A DNA stretch of 64,000 nucleotides from positions 1 to 64,000 of the forward strand of contig NZ_JYJA01000037.1 in NCBI RefSeq assembly GCF_000956465.1, read 5' to 3'. Under the pieces are notes generated by a model, which made no database searches, was not told the origin of the DNA, and was given only the letters and a program-made list of their open reading frames with translations. Positions 52,071 through 60,847 of this stretch are shown one piece after another (the first letter of the stretch is position 1; every line of letters starts with the position of its first letter). Position numbers and translations under genes: made by a program. This DNA is from Microbacterium trichothecenolyticum. Lineage in GTDB: Bacteria > Actinomycetota > Actinomycetes > Actinomycetales > Microbacteriaceae.

Positions 52071-52523
52071 ATGGGCATTGCAGACGACGCCGTCGAGGTG
52101 CGCGCACAGGGCTGGCGCACGCTCGCCGCGCTGCACGGACTCATCGAGGCCGAACTCGAGCGCGGGCTCGCAGCATCCGTGGATCTGTCCGTCGTGGAGT
52201 ACACAGTGCTCGACGCCCTCAGCCGCCAGGACGGCTGGCACATGCGCATGCAGCAGCTCGCGCGCGCGACGGCGCTGAGTCCCAGCGCGACCACGCGCCT
52301 CGTGAACCGGCTCGAGGACCGCGCCCTCATCACGCGCATCCTCTGCGCCGACGACCGCCGCGGCATCTACACCGAACTGACCCCTGCCGGGCGGGAGCTC
52401 TACGAGCGCGCCCGGCCCATCCACGACGATACGCTCGCGCGAGTTCTCACCGACGCCGCGGAGCAGCCCGAGCTCGCGCCGGTCGTGGAGGTGCTGCAGA
52501 CGGCGGCCCCGCAGCCGGCATGA
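52071..52523 (+). CDS. MarR-family transcriptional regulator
   Basis: 150 residues from ATG 52071, with AAGGAGG directly upstream. Winged helix with LSVVEYTVLDALSRQDGWHMRMQQLARATALSPSATTRLVNRLEDRALITRILCADDRRGIYTELTPAGREL, shown in two parts around the DxR wing motif (ADDRRG). MarR repressors respond to phenolics or oxidants; one Cys in the wing (ILCADD) could be redox-sensitive. It is divergent from the MFS pump. Confidence 0.92.
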   Translation: MGIADDAVEVRAQGWRTLAALHGLIEAELERGLAASVDLSVVEYTVLDALSRQDGWHMRMQQLARATALSPSATTRLVNRLEDRALITRILCADDRRGIYTELTPAGRELYERARPIHDDTLARVLTDAAEQPELAPVVEVLQTAAPQPA

Positions 52524-52547
52524 CCCGGCGCGGGAACCGACCGGTGC

Positions 52548-53501
52548 TCAGACGGCCGCGGGCGTCCACTCCGACACGCGGGTGAGCACCTCGACCTCGT
52601 CGGCCGTGAGCTCCACACGCGCGCCGTCCAGGAGGTCGGCGACCTGCTCCACACGCGATGCGCTCGCGATCGGTGCTGCCACCGTGGGCTGCGCACGCAG
52701 CCACGCGAGCGCCGTCGCGGCGGTCGACACACCGTGGGCGCGGCCGATGCCCTCGAGCGCGTCGAGGATCTCGAGCCCCTGGGCAGTGGCGTACTGGGAC
52801 GCGGCGCCGGCGCGCGGGGAGGACTGGCCCGCGGCATCCGTCGACCGGTACTTGCCGGTGAGGAAGCCCTTCGCGAGCGAGAAGTACGGCACCAGGCTCA
52901 GGTCGAACTCCTGTGCGAGCGGGATGATGTGCTCCTCGACGTCATTGCGGTGCACGAGGTTGTAATGCGGCTGGATGGCCACGGGCAGCGCGCTGCCGGC
53001 GGCCTGCGCGAGCCCGACCCACTCGCGGATGCGGTCGGCGCTGTAGTTCGAGACCGCTGTGTATCGCACGAGTCCGTCCGTGACGAGCTCACCGAAAGCG
53101 GCGACGGTCTCCTCCAGCGGAACCGTCTCGTCGTCGAAGTGAGCGTAGTAGAGATCGATGGTGTCGACGCCGAGGCGCTTCAGCGATGCTTCGGCGGCGG
53201 CGCGCACGTTCTTCGCCGACAGCCCTTTGAATCCGGGGTGCTGGCTGACCTTCGTCGCGACCACGACGTTCTCTGGCTTCCGCGCCGCGAGCCACTCGCC
53301 GATGATCGTCTCGCTCTCGCCACCGGAGTTGCCGTCGACCCACGCGCTGTACGAGTCTGCGGTGTCGATGAAGTTCCCGCCGCCGGCGTGGAAGGCGTCG
53401 AGGATCGCGAACGACGCGTCGCGATCGGCCGTCCAGCCGAACACGTTGCCGCCGAGCGAGAGGGGAAGGACGTCGAGGGAGCTGGTTCCGATGAAGGTCA
53501 T
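52548..53501 (-). CDS. Aldo/keto reductase
   Basis: 317 residues from ATG 53501. The catalytic tetrad is visible: Asp and Tyr in FIDTADSYSAW, Lys in VVVATKVSQHPG and His in DLYYAHFDDET. The NADPH-binding tail has APIASASRVEQVADLL. Substrate unknown; this branch (YajO/YdhF-like) reduces small carbonyls. Convergent with marR. Confidence 0.92.
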   Translation of the reverse strand: MTFIGTSSLDVLPLSLGGNVFGWTADRDASFAILDAFHAGGGNFIDTADSYSAWVDGNSGGESETIIGEWLAARKPENVVVATKVSQHPGFKGLSAKNVRAAAEASLKRLGVDTIDLYYAHFDDETVPLEETVAAFGELVTDGLVRYTAVSNYSADRIREWVGLAQAAGSALPVAIQPHYNLVHRNDVEEHIIPLAQEFDLSLVPYFSLAKGFLTGKYRSTDAAGQSSPRAGAASQYATAQGLEILDALEGIGRAHGVSTAATALAWLRAQPTVAAPIASASRVEQVADLLDGARVELTADEVEVLTRVSEWTPAAV

Positions 53502-53637
53502 GCTTCGAGGCAACCACGCGGCGCGCCGATCGCTTCCCCGATGACGCGACATGACGCCTCGCAACCGGGCGCGGCTTCTCCCGGAGCGAGAGTGCATTCA
53601 CCGGAATGGATGCCGCGCGCGTACGGTTGCAGACGAC

Positions 53638-54669
53638 ATGCAGCGATTCGGAACCCTCTCGTTCGGACACTACGGCCCGCTCGGCGGCGGGCGGCAGCTC
53701 ACCGCCGCCGACTCGATGCTGCAGGCGATCGACCTCGCCCAGGGCATGGACGAACTGGGGGCGAACGGCGCGTACTTCCGCGTGCACCACTTCGCGCGCC
53801 AGCAGTCCTCCCCCATGCCGCTGCTGGCCGCCATCGCCGCGCGCACCGAGAACATCGAGGTCGGCACCGGCGTCATCGACATGCGCTACGAGAATCCGCT
53901 CTACCTCGCCGAGGAGGCGGCTTCCGTCGATCTCATCTCGGGCGGCAGGCTCGCGCTGGGCGTGAGCCGTGGCTCCCCCGAGAGCGTCGTTCGCGGATAC
54001 GAGGCGTTCGGCTACACGGGGTCCGAGGATCCGCGCGGCGCCGACCTCGCACGTGAGCACTTCGACCTCTTCCTCCGCGCGATAGACGGTGAAGGACTGG
54101 CGGAACGCGATGCCTCGTCTCCCTTCGGAGCCGGCGCCACCGGACTGCAGCGCATCGAGCCGCACTCCCCCGGCCTGCGCTCGCGCGTATGGTGGGGCGC
54201 CGGCAACCGCGACTCCGCGGAATGGGCCGGCCGGACGGGCGTGAACCTGATGTCGTCGACCCTCCTCACCGAGGCCGACGGCACCCCGTTCGATCTGCTG
54301 CAGGCGCAGCAGATCGACGCGTTCCGCGCCGCGTGGCGCGAAGCGGGGCACACCGGAGAGCCGCGCGTGTCGGTGAGCCGCTCCATCTTCCCCATCACCA
54401 CCGCCGAGGAGCGGATGTACTTCGGCGGGCGCCAGGACGGCGACCAGATCGGCGTGATCGACGGCATCCGCTCGACGTTCGGCAAGACCTACGCGGCAGA
54501 GCCCGACGAGCTCGTCGAGCAGCTCAAGGAGGACGCCGCGATCGCGTCGGCCGACACCCTGATGCTCACGATCCCGAGTCAGCTCGGCGTCGAGTTCAAC
54601 CTGCGGGTCGTCGAGTCGTTCGCCAAGTACGTCGCGCCGGCGCTGGGCTGGCAGTCCACGCGCGTCTGA
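53638..54669 (+). CDS. LLM-class flavin-dependent oxidoreductase
   Basis: 343 residues from ATG 53638. Luciferase-like TIM barrel: FGTLSFGHYGPLG at the N-terminus, LAAIAARTENIEVGTGVIDMRYENPLYLAEEAASVDLISGGRLALGVSRGSPE shown in parts, and a C-terminal LRVVESFAKYVAPAL. These enzymes use FMN or F420 and oxidise small organics. The upstream gap has a TACGGT box about 10 nt before the start. Divergent from the aldo/keto reductase. Confidence 0.9.
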   Translation: MQRFGTLSFGHYGPLGGGRQLTAADSMLQAIDLAQGMDELGANGAYFRVHHFARQQSSPMPLLAAIAARTENIEVGTGVIDMRYENPLYLAEEAASVDLISGGRLALGVSRGSPESVVRGYEAFGYTGSEDPRGADLAREHFDLFLRAIDGEGLAERDASSPFGAGATGLQRIEPHSPGLRSRVWWGAGNRDSAEWAGRTGVNLMSSTLLTEADGTPFDLLQAQQIDAFRAAWREAGHTGEPRVSVSRSIFPITTAEERMYFGGRQDGDQIGVIDGIRSTFGKTYAAEPDELVEQLKEDAAIASADTLMLTIPSQLGVEFNLRVVESFAKYVAPALGWQSTRV

Positions 54670-54728
54670 CCGGAATCACTCTCCTCGAGGCGCCGCGGAG
54701 GACCCCTCGTCGTCACGCGAGCGGGTTC

Positions 54729-54757
54729 TTGACCGGTCGGTCAGTCAGGCGTACCGT
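54729..54757 (+). promoter_or_regulatory. Promoter with TetR-type operator ahead of the SPW gene
   Basis: TTGACC (54729-54734) and TACCGT (54752-54757) are separated by 17 nt. The spacer reads GGTCGGTCAGTCAGG and together with the -35 gives GACCGGTCGGTCAG, the kind of sequence bound by many TetR proteins. The TetR gene at 55233 follows in the same operon and is the likely regulator. Confidence 0.7.
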
Positions 54758-54809
54758 TCGAATCGACCCCCGATCGGGAGCCATCTGATCTGGAAAGGAG
54801 GAGATCCGA

Positions 54810-55166
54810 ATGAAGAAGTGGACTCGCTGGGAGGACTGGGTCGCAGCCGGTGTCGGCCTCATCGCCGTGGTGTGCGCGTTCGCCCTGCCGCAGATGGGCG
54901 CGTCGATGCCGTGGATGCTGATCGTCGGCGTCCTGCTGATCGCCGCAGGCGTCGCCAACCTCGCGATGCCGGGGATGGTGGCGATGGAGTATGTGCAGCT
55001 CGCGCTCGGCGCGCTGCTGTTCGTGGCTCCTTGGCTGGGCGGATACGCCGACATGCAGTCCGGCGCCGCCTGGGTCAGCTGGATCGGTGGGGCGGTCGCG
55101 GTGATCGTGGCCGCGCTCGCCGTGAGACCCGCCATGCACATGCACGACCAGGCCATCCCGCACTGA
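54810..55166 (+). CDS. SPW-repeat membrane protein
   Basis: 118 residues with four transmembrane helices arranged as two repeats; each repeat has W-x-D or SW motifs (RWEDWVAAGVGLIAVVCAF, VAPWLGGYADMQSGAAWVSWIGG). It fits the SPW family, common in actinobacteria and mycobacteria; function unknown. A TetR regulator follows 66 nt downstream. Confidence 0.88.
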   Translation: MKKWTRWEDWVAAGVGLIAVVCAFALPQMGASMPWMLIVGVLLIAAGVANLAMPGMVAMEYVQLALGALLFVAPWLGGYADMQSGAAWVSWIGGAVAVIVAALAVRPAMHMHDQAIPH

Positions 55167-55232
55167 GGTGCGAGCCGAGACGGGGGCGCCGGACAGACCG
55201 ACGCCCCCGCCGGCCCTTTTCCAGGACTCGAC

Positions 55233-55847
55233 ATGACCCGCAGCCGCGAGAGCCGCACGCTCATCCTCGACGCCGCCGAGCGCCTCTTCGCGGAGCGCGG
55301 CTTCGATGCCACACCCACGACGGCGATCGCCGACCTCGCCGGTGTGCCCAAAGGGCTGCTGTTCTACTACTTCCCCACCAAGACCGATCTGCTCCGCGCC
55401 CTGGTGGGTGAGCGCCTGGACCTCGATCCGATCGACACCTCCGGACTGATCGCGCGCGGGGATCCGGCACAGACCCTGCTGAACGTGACGGACCGGCTGC
55501 GTGAACTGCAGGCGGAGTCGGCGGTGCGGCGGGTCATCGTGTGGCGCGAACACCGCACGCACCCGGAGGTGCGCGAGAAGCTCCACGACTACCGCAGTCA
55601 GTTGCAGGCGATCGTCGAGCGTGTGCTCGGGGCGAGCATCCTCCACCCGATCGCCGCGCGCCGGGTGCGCACCGCGGCCGCGGCCTGGGTCGCGATCATC
55701 ACCACCCCGACGCTCCTCGACCACGTCGGCAAGGAGGGATCGGCGGGCGACGACGCGGCTGAGACGGTGATCAGCCCCGCCGAACCGGCCGACCTGCCCG
55801 CCCTCGCGGACCTGATCTCGGCGGGCCTGCGCGACTCTGCGGCGTGA
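55233..55847 (+). CDS. TetR/AcrR-family regulator
   Basis: 204 residues. HTH: SRTLILDAAERLFAERGFDATPTTAIADLAGVPKGLLFYYFPTKTDLLRALV, here given in overlapping parts of a classic TetR N-terminus. The C-terminal domain is helical. It probably controls its own operon with the SPW gene through the GACCGGTCGGTC site at 54731. Convergent with the antiporter gene. Confidence 0.88.
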   Translation: MTRSRESRTLILDAAERLFAERGFDATPTTAIADLAGVPKGLLFYYFPTKTDLLRALVGERLDLDPIDTSGLIARGDPAQTLLNVTDRLRELQAESAVRRVIVWREHRTHPEVREKLHDYRSQLQAIVERVLGASILHPIAARRVRTAAAAWVAIITTPTLLDHVGKEGSAGDDAAETVISPAEPADLPALADLISAGLRDSAA

Positions 55848-55859
55848 ACCCGCCGGGCG

Positions 55860-57620
55860 TCAATCGAGCGTCTCGATGCCGGTGATCCGCAGCTCCTCGA
55901 CGTCGAGGCGCGTCTGGATCTGGGTGACCACAGCATCATCCACCGCGCCTTCGCGCCGGAGGCGATAGAGCACATCGCGCTTGCGGTCGAGCACCGCGAT
56001 GCGCAGCCGCGAATACTCCTCGTCGCGCTCCTGGGGCGAGGGCAGCGGGGCCGGTGCCTCGAGCAGCGCCGTGGCCGTGCCGGGCGCCTCGTCCGCAGCC
56101 GCCTCGGGCCGGTCCGCGCCCGCCCGGGACAGGCCGGCAGCCATCACCGGATCCGAGGCGGTGTCACCCGTCTCCCCTATCCGACGGTCGAGGTCGGCGA
56201 TCTGGCGGTCGACCTCGGCCTGCTCCCGCGCTTGCGCGCGCTCGTTGTTGCGCTCGAGGAACTCGTAGTAGTCGCGAGTCAGCCGATCTCGCGTCTCCTC
56301 GCTGATGCCATGGTCGTGCGCGATCTCCTTGACCGCGGTGAGAGCGGCACCCGTGATCGCGCGCTCGGCGAGTTCGAGCTCCTTCTGCATCGCCATGTCG
56401 TCGGGCAGGCGCGCCCACCGGACGACCGCGGGCAGCAGAGGTCCCTGTACGAGCAGCGTCAGGAGGATGACACCGGCCGTCACGAAGATGATCTCGTCGC
56501 GGCCGGGCAGCGCCTCCCCCGAGGCGGTGGTCAGCGGAACCGACAGGGCGATCGCGAGCGACACCGCACCGCGGAACCCGGCGACGGCGCTCACGATCCG
56601 CGCCCGATAGGTCGTACGGCGCAGACGCTGCGAGGGCCGGCGATCGAGCAGGCGGATGATCATGACGGACGTCGTCTGGAAGACGAACCGCGCGACGAGC
56701 AGCACGAGCCACACCGCGACGGTCATCACCGCCAGCCAGCCGATCTCGCGGCCCGGGATCTCATGAGCGACGGCTTGCACCTCGAACCCGATCAGCACGA
56801 ACAGCGAGCCGTTGAGCAGAAAGGAGCCGAGGGGCCAGGTCCACGCGGCCTGCCGTCGCGAGGCGGCGGTGCTGATGCGCGGCTGGATGTAGGCGATGAT
56901 GAGGCCCGCGACCACGACGGCGAGCACGCCCGACGCCTGGATGAGCTCGGCCACCAGAAACGCCGTGAACGGCACCAGCAGCAGAGCGATATTGAGGTTC
57001 AGCGTGTTACGGGTGCGTCGCATCACCAGGTAGGCGAGGCCCGCGACGACGATCCCTGCGGCCGCCCCACCGACGTACGACAGTGCGACGAGGCCGGTGA
57101 CGTCCAGCGGGGTGTACGTGCCGCCGACCGCCACTCCCACGGCCACCCCGTAGATGACGAGCGCCGTGCCGTCGTTGGTGAGGCTCTCGGCTTTGAGGTT
57201 CATGAAGTTGCGACGAGGCAGCATGCGGCCGAGCGCCGCCACCGCGGTCGCGTCCGTCGGGGCGACCGCCGCCCCCAGGATGAGCGCGGCGTCCCACGGC
57301 AGGCCGAGCAGGTAAGCGACGCCGGCGACGGCGAACGCACTGGCGACCACCAGCGCCGTGCTCATCAGGAAGATGCCGCGGAAGTCGCGGCGGATCGACC
57401 GCAGTGAGGTGGTGAGGCTCTCCCAGAACAGCAGCACGGGAAGGAACAGCAGCAGCACGGTCTCAGGCGGCAGCTCGATCTCGCGAACCTCGGGGATGAA
57501 TCCGAGCGCCAGCCCCGCGACCACCAGCAGCAGCGGAACCGCCACCCTGAGCCGGGGCGCGAGGATCGCGCCGGTGAGCACAGTGATCCCGACGAGCACG
57601 GTGACTTCGAGTCCGTTCAT
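55860..57620 (-). CDS. CPA1-family Na+/H+ antiporter
   Basis: 586 residues from ATG 57620 (GGGAGG, 6 nt). About 12 transmembrane helices with the CPA1 motifs GAAVAPTDATAVAALG and AESLTNDGTALVIYG (ion-binding ND). A cytoplasmic C-terminal tail of about 150 residues is charged and partly coiled-coil (RNNERAQAREQAEVDRQIADLDRRI), as in NhaP/YjcE proteins. Role in pH and sodium homeostasis. Confidence 0.92.
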   Translation of the reverse strand: MNGLEVTVLVGITVLTGAILAPRLRVAVPLLLVVAGLALGFIPEVREIELPPETVLLLFLPVLLFWESLTTSLRSIRRDFRGIFLMSTALVVASAFAVAGVAYLLGLPWDAALILGAAVAPTDATAVAALGRMLPRRNFMNLKAESLTNDGTALVIYGVAVGVAVGGTYTPLDVTGLVALSYVGGAAAGIVVAGLAYLVMRRTRNTLNLNIALLLVPFTAFLVAELIQASGVLAVVVAGLIIAYIQPRISTAASRRQAAWTWPLGSFLLNGSLFVLIGFEVQAVAHEIPGREIGWLAVMTVAVWLVLLVARFVFQTTSVMIIRLLDRRPSQRLRRTTYRARIVSAVAGFRGAVSLAIALSVPLTTASGEALPGRDEIIFVTAGVILLTLLVQGPLLPAVVRWARLPDDMAMQKELELAERAITGAALTAVKEIAHDHGISEETRDRLTRDYYEFLERNNERAQAREQAEVDRQIADLDRRIGETGDTASDPVMAAGLSRAGADRPEAAADEAPGTATALLEAPAPLPSPQERDEEYSRLRIAVLDRKRDVLYRLRREGAVDDAVVTQIQTRLDVEELRITGIETLD

Positions 57621-57761
57621 GCGCGGCCTCCCTTCAGTGCAATGATCCTCGCAACCGCGCACGGGGCGAAGGGATTCCCGATGCCGGGCGCCGCATGGCC
57701 TGTCTCAATCGGCAGGCGCGCGGGTAGACTCCGGCCTGTCGAGGCGATGGAGGCGACGCGG

Positions 57762-58097
57762 ATGGACAGCACGGATCTGGCCGATCTGATCGACGACCTG
57801 ACCGCGAAGGCGCGCGACGCGTCGAGCGGGCGCGCCGCGCGCACCATCCGCGGAGGCCATGAGCACGCCCTGCGCGAGACCGTCATCGCGCTGCGCGCCG
57901 GTCACGAACTCGCCGAGCACGAGAGCCCTCACGAAGCCACGCTGCAGGTGCTGCGCGGGCGCGTGCGCCTCGTCGCCGGCGACGACGCGTGGGACGGAGC
58001 ATCCGGTGATCACCTCACGGTTCCGCCGCAGCGCCACAGTCTCGCGGCGCTCGAGGACTCCGTCGTGCTGCTGACCGTCTCGAACCGCGTGCCCTGA
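57762..58097 (+). CDS. Small cupin-domain protein
   Basis: 111 residues from ATG 57762 (GGAGG 9 nt upstream; ATG 57747 is in frame). Cupin motifs: LAEHESPHEATLQVLRGRVRLVAG and GDHLTVPPQRHSLAALEDSVVLLTV, with possible metal-binding His residues. The protein is too short for an enzyme of known class; likely a small sensor or storage cupin. Function unknown. Confidence 0.82.
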   Translation: MDSTDLADLIDDLTAKARDASSGRAARTIRGGHEHALRETVIALRAGHELAEHESPHEATLQVLRGRVRLVAGDDAWDGASGDHLTVPPQRHSLAALEDSVVLLTVSNRVP

Positions 58098-58131
58098 GCT
58101 CCGGTCACCCAGCGGACTGACTCCGGCGTGT

Positions 58132-59220
58132 TCAGGGCAGTCCCGTGACCGAGACGCCGAGCCATTCCGCCAGCTCGGCGATCTCGGCGCGCACCATTTC
58201 GGACTCCTCGGCGTCGAACGGCAGGAACTCGTGCAGGGCGTTGATCCTGAGCACCTCGCGGTTCCGGTCGACCTCCGCGTCGAGCATCCCGACGAATCGG
58301 TCGCCCATCAGGATCGGATGCGCGAAGAAGCCGTACCGCCGCTGGGCCTTCGGCTTGAACTGCTCGAGGACGTAGGTGAACTCGAAGACCTCCTCGAGCC
58401 GCTTGCGGTCGAAGAGCAGGCTGTCGTAAGGGTTCAGGAAGGCGACACGACCGCCGGAATCCTCGTCGTCGAGCGCGGCGAGCGCTTCGGGGTCGACGCG
58501 ATACTTCGTGGTGCTGCCCTCGACGACCGCGGGTTCGCCGGTGTCCTTCGCGACGCCGCTCCAGTACCAGTGGGGTTTCGTGAGTCCAGCCGACTGGAGC
58601 CGGCGTGCCGCGAGCAGTACGGCGGCCTCGTCGTCCGCGTACTCGGGCAGGTCCTGCGGGTAAACGCGCTCGGCGAGGTCCCACACGCGATGCCGACCCT
58701 CACGGCCGGTGACCGCGACCTCTCCCTGGCGCAGCAGGAAGTCCAGCATGTGGGGCACCTGGTTCGACCCCGACCAGCCGTCGGGCGCGCGGCTCACCTG
58801 CGCCGTATCGGGGATGTCGCTCGCGAGGAGCGGACCTTCGGCGCGCAGCCGCGCCAGCACGTCGGCGCGGAACCCGGCGTTCGCCTCGAGCCACTGCCGG
58901 CTGCTCTCGCGCTGCGGCCACCGGCGCATGGCCGGCAGCATCAGTGGCAGCAGGCTCGTCGGCCGGAACGTGCCGTCGAACTCGAAGAGCAGCCGGTCGT
59001 CCTCGACGACCTTGCGCAGCTGCCCGGGCTCGTACGACCAGCCGATCCGCGACCACAGCACGGTGTGCTCGCACGGCGCGATCGTCGCGGTGGGATCTAT
59101 CTTGATGTAGCCGAGCTGCTCGGCCACCTCGACGACGTCGCCCGGACGCTCGGCGTCGAGCAGCTGGGCGCGCACCACGATGCGCCGCGCCTGATCCCGC
59201 GTGAGCTGATGCGCCGTCAC
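58132..59220 (-). CDS. YcaQ/AlkZ-like winged-helix protein (HTH_42)
   Basis: 362 residues from GTG 59220. Motifs LTRDQARRIVVRAQLLDAERP, IKIDPTATIAPCEHTVLWSRIG and RYGFFAHPILMGDRFVGMLDAEVDR mark the HTH_42 family. Characterised members (AlkZ, YcaQ) are DNA glycosylases that unhook interstrand cross-links. The I-x-I-D motif replaces the Q-x-Q/D of AlkZ, so activity is uncertain. The GTG overlaps the stop of the DHFR fragment (GTGA), supporting this start and translational coupling. Confidence 0.88.
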   Translation of the reverse strand: MTAHQLTRDQARRIVVRAQLLDAERPGDVVEVAEQLGYIKIDPTATIAPCEHTVLWSRIGWSYEPGQLRKVVEDDRLLFEFDGTFRPTSLLPLMLPAMRRWPQRESSRQWLEANAGFRADVLARLRAEGPLLASDIPDTAQVSRAPDGWSGSNQVPHMLDFLLRQGEVAVTGREGRHRVWDLAERVYPQDLPEYADDEAAVLLAARRLQSAGLTKPHWYWSGVAKDTGEPAVVEGSTTKYRVDPEALAALDDEDSGGRVAFLNPYDSLLFDRKRLEEVFEFTYVLEQFKPKAQRRYGFFAHPILMGDRFVGMLDAEVDRNREVLRINALHEFLPFDAEESEMVRAEIAELAEWLGVSVTGLP

Positions 59221-59366
59221 GCGGACGCAGCGGCTTCCGCGGGAAGCACCATCCACCGATGAAGCGTGCCTTCAGGCACCTCGCCGAACGGGCGCTCCTC
59301 GGTCTGGTTCACTCCGGCACCGATCCCGTCGAGCGAGAGCGACATCGTTGCGACGACGGCGGACAT
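59217..59366 (-). pseudogene. Truncated DHFR-family remnant
   Basis: A 49-codon frame from ATG 59366 (CGGAGG site) that reads SAVVATMSLSLDGIGAGVNQ and TEERPFGEVPEGTLHRWM, clearly the N-terminus of a RibD_C/DHFR-like protein, and then stops after VLPAEAAASA. The remaining roughly 130 residues of the family are missing. Its TGA overlaps the GTG of the YcaQ-like gene, so the fragment may be kept as a translated leader for that gene. Confidence 0.8.
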
Positions 59367-59439
59367 GCGAACCTCCGATGAGAACGTGCGGTCGCGCCCC
59401 ACGCTAGCCCGATGCGCCGACGCGGTCGACCGTTCGGCG

Positions 59440-59802
59440 TCAGCGTTCGACGATGTCTCCCGCGTGGACGCCGATCCACGCCATGAGCGGCATCATGCGC
59501 TCCATCAGCTCGTCGCCGAGCGGTGTCAGCGAGTACTCCACGCGCGGCGGCACCTCGGGATACGACGTGCGCGCGACCAGACCGTCCTTCTCGAGGGTGC
59601 GCAGCGTCGAGGCGAGCATCTTCTCGCTGATGCCCTCTACGGTGCGACGCAGCTCGCCCCACCGGATCGTGCCCTCGGTGAGGGCCATGAGCACGAGTAC
59701 ACCCCACTTGCTCATGACGTGGTCGAGGACGACACGCGTCGGGCACGCCTCGTCGAAGACGCCGGGAATCTCTGCCCGGATTTCCGCAAAACTCACCACC
59801 AC
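59440..59802 (-). CDS. HxlR/DUF24-family redox regulator (QorR-like)
   Basis: 120 residues. Winged helix of the HxlR type: VLDHVMSKWGVLVLMALTEGTIRWGELRRTVEGISEKMLASTLRTLEKDGLV. A single conserved Cys20 (DEACPTRVVL) matches the redox Cys of QorR and YodB. Corynebacterial QorR controls a quinone oxidoreductase gene; the divergent NmrA-type gene here is the likely equivalent. GTG 59802 lies 6 nt after a TAAGGT box inside the operator. Confidence 0.88.
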   Translation of the reverse strand: MVVSFAEIRAEIPGVFDEACPTRVVLDHVMSKWGVLVLMALTEGTIRWGELRRTVEGISEKMLASTLRTLEKDGLVARTSYPEVPPRVEYSLTPLGDELMERMMPLMAWIGVHAGDIVER

Positions 59803-59830
59803 GTGGGTACCTTACCTCAAAGTGGGTACC
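59803..59830. promoter_or_regulatory. QorR-like operator
   Basis: GTGGGTACC occurs twice in direct repeat (59803-59811 and 59822-59830), starts 19 nt apart, each with a GGTACC palindromic core. One copy covers the -10 and first bases of the regulator gene. It would allow redox-sensitive control of both directions. Confidence 0.7.
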
Positions 59831-59911
59831 CTCCGGCTGGAATGTCAATCGCCATCGCGGGCGTTGCCGTGGGGTGGGTGCGCAAGGCGCCTCCCCACCG
59901 AAAGGACACCC

Positions 59912-60787
59912 ATGACCATCCTCGTGACCGCCGCCGGCGGACAGCTCGGCCACCTCGTCATCGATGCGCTCCTCGATCGCGGCGTCGCCCCTGGCGATAT
60001 CGTCGCCGGCGCCCGCACGACCTCGAAGGTCGCGGATCTGGTGGACCGCGGCATCCGTGGCGTCCCCCTCGACTACAACGCTCCCGAGTCCGTCGCCGCC
60101 GCGCTCGAGGGTGTGGACGCACTGCTGCTGATTTCGGGGTCCGAGCCCGGCCGGCGCCACGAGGGCCACGTGAACGTGATCGACGCGGCGAAGGCCGCGG
60201 GCACGGCGAAGGTCGTCTACACGAGCCTCGCGCACGCCGATTCCGTCGACTTCGTGCTCGCGCCGGATCACAAGGCGACCGAGGAGTACCTTGCCGCAAG
60301 CGGCGTTCCCGCCGTCGTGCTGCGCAACAACTGGTACACCGAGAACTACACCCCCGACGTGCTGCGCGCCGCCGAGACCGGTGTGGTCGCCGCGTCCGTC
60401 GGCGACGCGACCGTCGCCGCCGCGAGCCGTGCCGACTACGCCGAGGCCGCGGCCGTCGTGCTCACCGAGGGCGGCCACCTGGGCCGCACCTACGAGCTCT
60501 CGGGCGACACCGCGGTGTCGTACGCCGACCTCGCCACGGCTGCCGCCGCGGTGCTCGGCCGCGACGTCGCTTATGTGCCGGTCTCTCGCGAGCAGCTCGA
60601 GGCCGCTCTCACCGAGGCAGGTCTCGACGCGGGCACCGTCGGCTTCGTCGCCGAGCTGGAGGCCGGTATCGCGCGGGGCGTCCTGGCCGACGCCGACCCG
60701 ACGCTCGCGCGCCTCCTCGGCCGCCCCACCACACCGGTCGCCGAGGGCCTGCGCGCCGCCGTGGCGGCGTCGCGCGTCAACGCCTGA
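59912..60787 (+). CDS. NmrA-type NAD(P)H:quinone oxidoreductase-like SDR
   Basis: 291 residues from ATG 59912 (AAAGGA site). Rossmann motif LVTAAGGQLGHLVIDALLDRG and the NmrA-like blocks KVVYTSLAHADS and VVLRNNWYTENYTP. Closest in layout to YtfG/QOR2 quinone oxidoreductases, which detoxify quinones with NADPH. The divergent QorR-like regulator supports this role. Confidence 0.9.
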   Translation: MTILVTAAGGQLGHLVIDALLDRGVAPGDIVAGARTTSKVADLVDRGIRGVPLDYNAPESVAAALEGVDALLLISGSEPGRRHEGHVNVIDAAKAAGTAKVVYTSLAHADSVDFVLAPDHKATEEYLAASGVPAVVLRNNWYTENYTPDVLRAAETGVVAASVGDATVAAASRADYAEAAAVVLTEGGHLGRTYELSGDTAVSYADLATAAAAVLGRDVAYVPVSREQLEAALTEAGLDAGTVGFVAELEAGIARGVLADADPTLARLLGRPTTPVAEGLRAAVAASRVNA

Positions 60788-60794
60788 CGCGATG

Positions 60795-60842
60795 ACGGCG
60801 AAGGGGAGGATGCCGCAACCGCAGCATCCTCCCCTTCGCCGT
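60795..60842. terminator. Strong bidirectional terminator
   Basis: ACGGCGAAGGGGAGGATGC (60795-60813) and its perfect complement (60824-60842) form a 19-bp stem with a 10-nt loop between two converging genes. It is the longest perfect stem in the window. Confidence 0.85.
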
Positions 60843-60847
60843 TGGCT

